This document shows positions 55,697-64,000 of a stretch of 64,000 nucleotides of DNA, one piece after another (the first letter of the stretch is position 1; every line of letters starts with the position of its first letter). Made by a program: the position numbers and the translations under genes. The stretch spans positions 4,278,001 to 4,342,000 of the forward strand of contig WOAB01000124.1 in NCBI GenBank assembly GCA_027886185.1, read 5' to 3'. The notes under the pieces are model-generated. The model saw only the letters and a program-made list of their open reading frames with translations, was not told the origin of the DNA and ran no database searches. Origin of the DNA: Rheum nobile. Its lineage: Eukaryota; Streptophyta; Magnoliopsida; Caryophyllales; Polygonaceae.

Positions 55697-58109
55697 TGTA
55701 ACACCACCAAATTTTAACCCATTTGGAAATGTATTACCGCCAGTGACCTCGGTTTTTACATCGAAGTCACCCCAGACTTTACCATTGAAACACAATTCAT
55801 AAGAACAACTATAATACAAAATTACCATAACTTTCATTTAAAACATAGTCGCGGAATTTCAACACAATTCCAAATGCGACAAAATACAGAGTTATTACAA
55901 TACAGCGGAAGACTTAAAATAATTTACAAGAGTATTGACTTCAGTAGTCAACGCCCAAAGATCGTAGCCTGATTAAAACATTTTCAAATACCGTTCATGT
56001 TCATAGTCGATCTAGCCTTCATGGATCCTGCAACCTATCTGATGTGTCGAAACGGACGGACGACACCAACCATGACGATGCAGATAACAAATACAATTAG
56101 TTAGTCTAAATGAATAGACTAGCAAGGGCACAAAGAAGAAGGTTCGAAGTAGTCGTATTAGGTTAGACTCATCGTCCCTCGAATAATAACCGAGTACGCT
56201 AGTCAACCTTCATATTTCTACTGGAATAAACAAGAGGTATGCACAAGAGAAGATTCTGGAGACCGAGCCTCACAACAATCAATCCCAAAAGAAGACTCCA
56301 AATGAAATGAGCCTTAAAGGAAGCATGACAAATGTTGGGAAACTTAATTTATAAAATACACACAATCACAGAATCACAGTATCACATTCGAGCGACTAAA
56401 AGTTAAGACGAGCTTTTCTAGCTGCACTAGCGCCTAGGTGCACTACTCGCCCAAGGTATATTAATTATGTGCGACAATGGCACTTATCTCATTTAATTCC
56501 AAAACGATCATCACGTTATAAGCTTTTAAATCTCCTCACAAGAGATATCGGATCTCCTCACAAGAGATATCAGATCTCCTCACAAGAGATATCAGAGGGA
56601 ATAAATCCCGAAAGATTTGGCACTAGCGAAGTGCACCAACCCTGAGTAAGGGCATGGTCATGACCAGAGAGAGTACTGGGGAAAAATCCACCAAGTACTA
56701 GTTATAAAGAAACAGCTAAACCCCCACAAGGTACATAGCGTTCCTACGAATACTCGTTCTAACTAAACAGTTACGAACGCAGTAATAATTCACATCAACG
56801 TTAAGAATACTTGTGCTAACTAAACAGTTAACGCACAGTAATAATCACATCAAAGCCATTAAGGCCAATAACAGATATAATAGCGTTGTTCTAGCAGATA
56901 TACAACCTATTATAATATCTTTTAAAATCACAAACAGTTATCAAAACTGTTCCCAACGAAAACAGTAAATCATCCCAAATTAATTAACAACTAAACAATT
57001 GATAATTAATTGAAATATGGAATGATGAGCAAGAGCGAACCGCCACTTGCCTGGAATAGATTCGGCGATGAATCTAGACGAGACGACTACCAAAAATATC
57101 CTTTCCAAGGATATGGCTTAAGCTTCAGATAACTCCAACTGATTATGAGTCCATACGTGATTCAGCAGATCATGTTCTAACGCTCGTATAATTTCGGGTT
57201 AAATCTGGACCGGAAGGGTTTTGGGCTAATCGGCCCAACAACAACACAATTCAACAAGGGGGGCCCACTCTACTGTTCATCATCTTCCATCTCCAATCTA
57301 CGTAACAACAGAAGCAGAGCACAGCAACAACAGGGGATCGGCGGCAACGCAGCTCGGCACTGGGCTTCGTCGGAGGAGCTCCGCCGTCTTGTCGCCGGGA
57401 AGAAGCGGCAGCAACCAGCAAACAACAGCAACAACGGCCAGCAGATCATCGGCGATCTCAGCCACCACACGACCACAGCGGCCACGAACTGCACCCACAC
57501 CAGCTCCGCGCAGCTCGACCATAACAACACCAACAGACCCGCAACCAACACCGCTCGGCACCAGCAGCACCAGCCCGGAACAGGGGAGGGGCAGAGGAGC
57601 TCACCGAGAGGGATGACGAACCACTGAGCTACACAGGAGGCGGAGCAGGGGATGGCATGGGTCTTCGATGCCGACAGGAAGAGGATTGAGAGGGGAGCCG
57701 GGAGAGAGAGTTCAAAGAGAGGAGATGGGAGAAATGAGGTTTGGTGCCCATCATCCCCTTCAGATCGGCTCCATATATAGTTGAAGGAGAGGCAGCTTGC
57801 TGTCAAAAGAATTGACATCTGCCCATACAATTTTACACCGCGGGGAGTATCGTGGCAGGAGGGGGAAAATTTGTGGCAGTGCCATGGGAAATGGTATGGG
57901 TTTTAAACCCGGAAATTATATGTTTGTATCCAAACAAATATTATAAGTTTCGAAAATACATTGAATGTATTTTATACCACTCAGGGAATTATTTCGGATA
58001 TCATGGATGTTACGAAAAATCCAAACTCCACTGAAAGCGAAATAATTAATTTGAACGAAGGTTGGGAAAATTACTCAAATATCCTTACTAAAAATTATGG
58101 GGTATTACA
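55697..58109 (-). repeat. 5' LTR of element C (2413 bp)
   Basis: Nearly identical to 51004-53426. TATA box at 57780-57771. It ends GGTGGTGTTACA where the partner LTR ends GGGGGTGTTACA. Confidence 0.93.
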
Positions 58110-58205
58110 GTACTCCCTGAGTCGGTAGTGTTAGTGTCCGATAAAACCGAGGTTCCTGAGGCGGAGCCGAGGGAAGACACTGAGGAAGAGGAATCGGTGC
58201 TAAGT
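58110..58205 (+). pseudogene. ORF1 continuation of element B
   Basis: After the GTACT duplication: VLPESVVLVSDKTEVPEAEP, then REDTEEEES. This lines up with VLSKSVVLVSDRAEVSEAEP of element A. The Glu-Asp-Pro repeats and the rest of ORF1 are deleted; the sequence passes straight into the pre-gag spacer. Confidence 0.85.
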
Positions 58206-58434
58206 TTAGTGATTCTCTTTCCTAGGGCTTTGTTGTTTGTTTAGGTAGAAGTGTAGTCTCCGAGCAATTTTGTCTTGTTGCTCGGGAGATTCTCTTTTAT
58301 AGCCCTATCAATTCCGTTTCCAGTTCATCTATGGAAGTTTACCAAGTTTGATCTATCTAAGTTGATTTTATTACGTTAAGTATGCTGGAATGATATTAAC
58401 GTGATAAAATACTTGGAATTTGATCGGTAAACAG
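58206..58434 (+). other. Spacer between ORF1 and gag, element B
   Basis: Untranslated spacer related to the one at 9776-10028 (minus strand) in element A. Confidence 0.6.
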
Positions 58435-59558
58435 ATGGTGAACACAAGAAACATTGTTCGTGCTGGTGCTGGGCCAAGCAATGACCCTAGACCAAATGAG
58501 AGGAACAATGCAAACCCTGTGGATGAGCGTGAGTCTTCTTCGAACAATAATCCAAGGGGAAATGGCCAAGCTCAGGCCGACGCTCCAGGGGTATTTGATG
58601 CAGTGGCAGTTGCAGCTATTCGGGGAATTGTTATGCAAACATTCGCCGACATTATGCGACCAGTCGCACCCCAGGCACAAGACGTGCCAATTCCCCCAGT
58701 GGTTCCTAGAGTTGAGGAACCAAATGTCCACGTACACCGAGAAGAAGTGGTCAGGAATAGAGGTGATTATGGCCGAGCACTAAAGGCCATTAACTCTATG
58801 AGACCTGACAGCTACGATGGAAAATGAGAGCCAGTCAGAGTGGCTCATTGGTTTTCCCACATGGAACAGTTATTTCGCAGTGTTGAGTGTACCAAGGCTG
58901 AGAAGGTGCATACAGCTTCCATTCAGTTGAAGGAAGATGCTAGCGAATGGTGGGAGAACACCGGTCTAGCTAATCACCCTGATTTGAACTGGGAAATGTT
59001 CAAGGTTAAAATGACTGATCGTTTCTTTTCCCGAGCCATGAGGGAAGAGAAGCATAAGGAATTTCTCTATCCAAAGACGGATGGATTAAAAGTGACTGAG
59101 CTTGCGACCAAGTTCAATCACCTGTTACAGTACGCTGGGCAGGATGTGTCCAATGAGGAGCAGAAAATCTGGTATTTCCACGAGTGGATGAGCCCATATA
59201 TTAAGCCATGAATGTGCGCCACAGATGCTCTACTTTGGAGCAGTACGTGGATGCAGCCTACAAGTTGGAAGTGACTCTGGACGAGTCAACAAAGAAGCGC
59301 GATAGCCAAAGGCAAGCACAGAATCAGCCTCAGGCGAGTGGATTTAAACGTCCCGTGCCACCGTCTAACTTTGTCAAGTCTAGCAAAGCAAAGACGGATA
59401 TGACTCAAGGAGGGTCAACACAACAGTCGGGTCAGGGAAAGAGTCCGATCCAGTGCTATAATTGTGGTACAACTGGGCATAAGAGCAGTGTGTGTCAAAA
59501 GGAAAGGAGAGTGTGCTTTGGCTGTGGAAGGGAATGGCATATGCAGAAGTTCTGTTGA
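58435..59558 (+). pseudogene. Gag of element B
   Basis: MVNTRNIVRAGAGPSNDPRP start, IRGIVMQTFADIMRPVAPQA, core SEWWENTGLANHPDLNWEMF and MTDRFFSRAMREEKHKEF, then two zinc knuckles: CYNCGTTGHKSSVC and CFGCGREWHMQKFC. Gag would build the particle, and the knuckles bind RNA. Broken by TGA at 58825-58827 and by a lost base near 59208 that creates a stop at 59209-59211. Confidence 0.92.
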
Positions 59559-62015
59559 CAAGGGGAGCAGAAAGAAGCTGATTCCCAACAAGGGTGAGTT
59601 AATCAGAGTAACCGGCCTAGATTCAGACCAATGGAAACTACTACCCCTTCGACGCATGCAAATGCACAGAACAAGGGGAAAGCCCCAGCTACTTCTGGAG
59701 GTCGAGGTCAACGCATTTACGAGATGCGTGAGGCGGATGGACCCAATGCTCCAATTGCTTAAAAGTACTATGTTTGTATATTGTTGACTCGGGTGTTACC
59801 CAGTCTTTCATTTTGGATAGTTGTGTTAGTAAGTAAGTTTTGTATGCAACAAGGTTGTGAACCTTTCGTTGTAAATCTTCCTAATAATAAATATTTGGTT
59901 AGAACCAAGCGTTTGTCGGAATTTCCGATTACCATTCAGAGTAAGAAGTTCGAAGCAGATTTGATCTGTATAGCCATGACTCCATACGACATTATTCTCG
60001 GTATGGATTGGTTGACGCGTCTTGGGGCGGTCATCAATTTTAGTTCAAGGACTGTGACGGTGTCATCTAGGGACCAATGTATATGCAAGTTTAAGGGTCG
60101 GAATGACGCTGATAACGGCAGGCTTATCAATGCGATGGCTGCGTTTAAGCTACTTCGACAAGGTTGTGTTGGGTACCTTTGCTACCTGGATCCGCCCATG
60201 AAAGATGAACCTTCAGTTCTTGTTCTTCCAGTTATTTGTGAGTTTCCGGATGTCTTTCGGAAGATATTCCTGGATTACCACCGAAACGTGACGTGGAATT
60301 TACTATTGAGCTTGAGCCCGGTACCGCGCCGATCTCGAGGGCATCGTATCGGATGGCTCCTGCTGAGATGCAAGAGTTGAAGAAGCAACTCGAGGATCTT
60401 CTTGACAAGGGTTGTATAAGGCCGAGTGCATAGCCTTGGGGTGCTCCGGTTTTGTTTGTCAAGAAGAAAGATGGATCGTTTCGACTTTGTATCGACTATC
60501 GAGAGTTGAATAAAGTCACGATCAAGAACAAATATCCTTTGCCAATGATTGATGATCTGTTGGATCAACTGCAAGGAGCAAAAGTCTTTTCCAAGATCGA
60601 TCTGAGATCTGGTTATCATCAGCCCAGGATTCGTGAGGGAGATATTCCGAGAACCGCGTTCCGGACAAGATATGGTCACTACGAGTTTGTAGTTATGCCA
60701 TTTGGACTTACTAATGCTCCAGCTGATTTCATGGATCTGATGCATCGATGTTTTCACCAGTACTTAGACAAGTTTGTGGTGGTCTTCATCGATGACATTT
60801 TGATTTATTCCCCGAGCGTGGAAGCTTATGAGGAACATCTTCGGATAATTTTGTCAGTCCTTAGACACAGTGAGTTGAACGCGAAGTTGTCTAAGTGTGA
60901 CTTTTGGATCAAAGAAGTGGCTTTCTTGGGCCATGTGATCAATAAGAATAGGGTTATGGTTGATCCCCAGAAGATTGAAGCGGTAGCTAATTGGAAGCGG
61001 CCTCAGAATGTGAAGGAGGTGCGCAGTTTTCTAGGACTTGCTAGATGTTACAGACGGTTCATGGAGAGATTTCTAAGATCGCTCTACCTATGACCGGTCT
61101 GCTCCTCAAGGTACAAAAGAAGTTTGTCTGGAATGACAAGTGCGAGGCCAATTTTCAAAAAGTTGAAGCAGTGTCTGACCTCTACACCAGGGTTAGCGCT
61201 ACCGAAAGGAAATGATGATTATGCGGTCTATAGTGATGCTTCAAAGAATGGTTTAGGATGTGTGTTGATGCAAAGAGGCAAGGTTATTGCTTACGCGTCA
61301 AGACAACTAAAAATCTACGAAGCAAACTATCCGACGCATGATCTGGATTTAGCAGTCGTAGTGTTTGCACTGAAGATTTGGAGGCACTATCTTTATGGTG
61401 TGAGATACCAAGTCTTCACTGATCATAAGAGTCTCAAGTATGTATTCACTCAGAAGGAGTTGAATATGAGACAACGTTGCTGGTTAGAGCTACTCAAAGA
61501 CTACGACATCGAATTACCGTATCATCCGGGCAAGGCTAACGTAGTAGCCGATGCATTAAGCCGGAGGACACCGCACGAGACTGTAGTAACTTTACTTATT
61601 GTTCATACCAAGTTGAACCAAAGGTGTGTTCAGGTCTAGTAAGCGTGGGAAGCTTAACCCTCGCTACGTGGGACCATTTGAGATCCTTGATAGGGTGGGA
61701 TCTCTGGCATACCGTTTGTCATTGCCGCCATCGGCACATCCAGTGCACAACGTGTTCCACGTATCCTTGCTAAAGAAATACGTGTCGGATGAGTCTCATG
61801 TGCTGAGCTATGAGGACATCGAGATTCAGGCAAATGATACCTGCGAGGAGCTACCTGTGCGTATTCTCGAACATCGTGAGAAGCAGTTGCGCAACAAGAT
61901 CGTACCGTTGGTACGAATTCCGTGGTCCAAGTCGGAAACAGAAGAAGTTACTTGGGAAACATGGGAAACTGAAGCAGATATGCTCAGACGTTTTCCCGAG
62001 TTATTTGCGACCTAA
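59559..62015 (+). pseudogene. Pol of element B, integrase core deleted
   Basis: The protease active site VDSGVTQSF is near 59783, followed by DIILGMDWLTRLGAVINF. RT: VKKKDGSFRLCIDYRELNKV, VFSKIDLRSGYHQ, MPFGLTNAPADF and the catalytic FIDDILIYS. RNase H: YSDASKNGLGCVL, FTDHKSLKYVFTQKELN and VVADALSRR. Shortly after RNase H (61570-61640) the frame jumps to KRGKLNPRYVGPFEILDRVG, HNVFHVSLLKKY and a chromodomain-like end (EEVTWETWETEADMLRRF), with a stop at 62013-62015. The integrase zinc finger and DDE core, normally about 1 kb here, are absent. Frameshifts and stops also break the protease-RT part (for example TAG at 60432-60434). Confidence 0.92.
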
Positions 62016-62038
62016 GTTTCGGGGTCGAAACTTCCTTT

Positions 62039-62048
62039 AAGGGGGAGG
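62039..62048 (+). promoter_or_regulatory. Polypurine tract, element B
   Basis: AAGGGGGAGG, four bases (TGAxx region) before the 3' LTR. Confidence 0.88.
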
Positions 62049-62051
62049 TGA

Positions 62052-64000
62052 TATGATACCCCATACTTTTATAAGGGTATTTTGGGATTTTTCCAAACGC
62101 CCGTTTTGTACGTTGAATTAATTTCAGAGACAGAAAGACATTCTGTAATGTTCTCGATCTCTGTAATAATTTTTCTAAGTGAAATAAAATACATTCGACG
62201 TATTTTGGGACTTAATACTCGTTCGTGTACGATTATTTTTATCCCGGGCTAAGGCCAAGTTGTTCCAAGCTAAAACGGATGAAAAATGGCCTTGGCGGCG
62301 ACCGCCGTAAGGCAAGTGGCGACCGCCGCCAACTAGTCGACGTCATCGTCATCATCAATGCAAGTGGGCTAGAAAGCGACGACCGCTGCCAGGCACAAAA
62401 TGGGCGGCGACCCCCTTGCCGACAGCGGCGACCGCCGCCACTGTTGCAGGCCTAGCATATGTGGTTGCCGGCGATCTGACAACATCGCGATCTTGGCCTT
62501 CCACGTGCCCTTTCTTGTCCCCTGGTATTTGGCTATTTAAAGGGAGTGATTGGGAGCTGAATTGAGCACAAATTCAAGCTCAAATCCCTCATAATTTAAT
62601 CTCGTCGGAAAATCAAGCTCTTCGCCGGAGAACTCGCAATCGATCGTCGGAGCTCCTTTTGGTGTTCTTTCCAGTTGCAAAGTGAAGCTTTGGAGGCCCT
62701 TAGAAGCTTAGAATCCAAAGCAAGCCAAAGGAGAAGCAAAACGATCAACGCCGGTGAGAATTCTCTTCTCGCATTTTTCTGTTCTGTTCGTAGCGGCGAC
62801 CGCCGCCAGGAACAGCGGCGACCGCCGCCCAAAGGCTTTTGGCTTGTTTCGGCCTTGGCTTCTGTGGCTTTCGATCGGGCTTCGTTCCTTTCGATTTCTT
62901 TCGTTATTCTTTAGATTCGTACTTGTTTTGTCGAATCTAACTTAGGGTTTCTTTATGGGTCGATCCAAAGGAATCTGTGTTGCCAGAATTGTCCCTATTT
63001 CGAGCCCGGAAACTCGTCGTCTCTAAGCTCGTCAAAGCTTTCGTCGGATCTAAGGCAAGTGGCGGTTCGCTCTTGCTCATCATTCCATATTTCCATTAAT
63101 TATCAATTGGTTAATTGTTAATTAATTTGGGATGATTTACTGTTTTCGTTGGGAACAGTTTTTATAAATGTTATGTGGAAAAGAATATGATATTATAATA
63201 GGTTGTATATCTGCTAGAACAACGCTATTATATATATATATATATTTATGATGATTGCCTGGAGGGCTTTGATGTGAATTATTATTGTGTGCTTGAACTG
63301 TTTAGTTAGCACGAGTATTCGTAGGAACGTTACTGGGACCCTGGGGTCCAGTCGTTTCTTTATAATCATGGGGGTTAGGAGAACCTAACACCATTTTGGA
63401 AGGTCATGACTAACCTCTATACTCGGCTATAGAGGTGGTGCACTTAGCCAGTGTCACAAATCTCGGGAGTTGCTCCCAAAGGATCTCTCGTCTCGGGACG
63501 AGATGATCATAATAAAAGCTTATAACGCGATGCGTGTTTTGGAATTAAATGAGATAAGTGCCGTTGTCGCACATAATTAAATATACCTCAGGCGAGTAGT
63601 GCATCTAGGTAATAGTGCAGCTAGGAAAACTCGTCTTGACTTTGATCAGAGTAAAGTTCTCTTTCCAATCTGGATTCACCCTGGGGCGGTGAGGTTGGTC
63701 GTGAACCGAAACATCAAGTCGTTTTTGAACGCTTGTGTGAAAGTTTGTGTTCCCCAACATTTGTCATGCTTCCGATAAGACTCATTTCGTTGGAGTCTTC
63801 TTTTGGGTTGATTGCTGTGAGACTTGGTCTCCAGAATCTTCTCTTGATCATGTCTTTTCATATATTCCAGTAGAAGTATAGTGGTTGACTATCGTTGTCG
63901 GTTTTAATTCGAGATGATGAGTCTAGCCTAATACGACTACTTCGAACCACTCTGCTTTGTACCCTTGCATAGTCTTTTAATAAAGACTAACCAACCGCAA
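62052..64000 (+). repeat. 3' LTR of element B, cut by the window edge
   Basis: Begins TATGATACCCCATAC (TG changed to TA) and matches 48158 to about 50230. It has fewer GC-rich repeats than the 5' LTR: two 22 bp units, and a missing block near 62380. Confidence 0.93.

Larger units (their letters stand above)
51004..58109 (-). mobile_element. Non-autonomous Tekay-like LTR element C (LARD-like), 7.1 kb
   Basis: Complete: LTRs 51004-53426 and 55697-58109, primer site (complement of 55681-55692), polypurine tract (complement of 53427-53440) and matching GTACT duplications. The internal region is only 2.27 kb. No gag core, protease, RT, RNase H or integrase motif was found. It would depend on proteins from a relative. 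The LTRs differ at a small fraction of sites in the parts I compared, so the insertion looks fairly recent. Confidence 0.92.
48158..64000 (+). mobile_element. Tekay-like gypsy element B (defective), running off the right edge
   Basis: 5' LTR 48158-50638, primer site 50643-50655, ORF1 remnant 50858-51003 plus 58110-58205, gag 58435-59558, pol 59559-62015, polypurine tract 62039-62048, 3' LTR from 62052. A nested non-autonomous element occupies 51004-58109. It inserted into the second AT-rich block; GTAAC (48153-48157) is the candidate left target duplication. Confidence 0.92.

Noticed and set aside
1..64000. tRNA, rRNA or microRNA genes
   Set aside because: No convincing cloverleaf or rRNA sequence was seen by eye; only primer sites complementary to tRNA-Met were found. 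A tRNA-scan would be needed to be certain.

Overview
The window reads as nuclear DNA of a flowering plant, probably a eudicot (low confidence on the clade). The signs are nested LTR retrotransposons of the Ty3/gypsy (TAT and Tekay/Del chromovirus) and Ty1/copia (Ale/Retrofit-like) lineages, a CACTA transposon, a Helitron with a degenerate Rep-helicase, a MITE-like element, and intron-split fragments of host genes (SPT5, DYAD/AMEIOTIC1, a SpoU/TrmL-type RNA methyltransferase). I see no bacterial or organellar gene and no intact host gene.

Layout. 1-8794: the 3' part of a plus-strand TAT element. It has RNase H and integrase, then an antisense four-exon extra gene, then the 3' LTR, which is split by a 3.66 kb CACTA element (4590-8250). 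The CACTA carries exon fragments of SPT5 and of a DYAD/AMEIOTIC1-like gene on the same strand. 8516-37254: three tandem copies of one segment (8516-20142, 20143-25817, 25818-37254). Copies 2 and 3 came from an 11.63 kb duplication followed by a 5.49 kb duplication inside the new copy. Each copy holds the end of the TAT LTR and a minus-strand Tekay-like element (2.36 kb LTR, tRNA-iMet-type primer site, an unusual acidic ORF upstream of gag, and a broken gag). Copies 1 and 3 also hold decayed exons of the SpoU methyltransferase and a copia element sitting on that gene's splice acceptor. Only copy 3 keeps the whole copia element (33144-37933, target duplication CTGCT). 37939-39908: AT-rich host DNA with a perfect hairpin and a MITE candidate. 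39909-45426: a minus-strand Helitron with a Rep/helicase pseudogene and four 340 bp tandem repeats, three of which end in a full copy of the Helitron 5' terminus and the fourth in a shorter form. 45427-48157: a tandemly duplicated AT-rich block. 48158-64000: a plus-strand Tekay-like element (5' LTR, ORF1 remnant, gag, protease, RT, RNase H, no integrase core, chromodomain-type tail, start of the 3' LTR). Its ORF1 is interrupted by a complete 7.1 kb minus-strand non-autonomous relative (51004-58109, target duplication GTACT).

How the parts relate. The three Tekay-like families share one plan: a ~2.4 kb TG..CA LTR, a TGGTATCAGAGC primer site, an ORF1 that begins Met-Gly-x-x-x-Ser where its start is readable and contains Glu-Asp-Pro repeats, and then gag. 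In the triplicated segment ORF1 is open in all three copies although gag has two inherited stops. The order of events can be partly read. The Tekay element and the copia element entered the methyltransferase locus. The TAT element entered the Tekay gag. The two duplications followed. In the right part, the non-autonomous element entered the plus-strand Tekay element.
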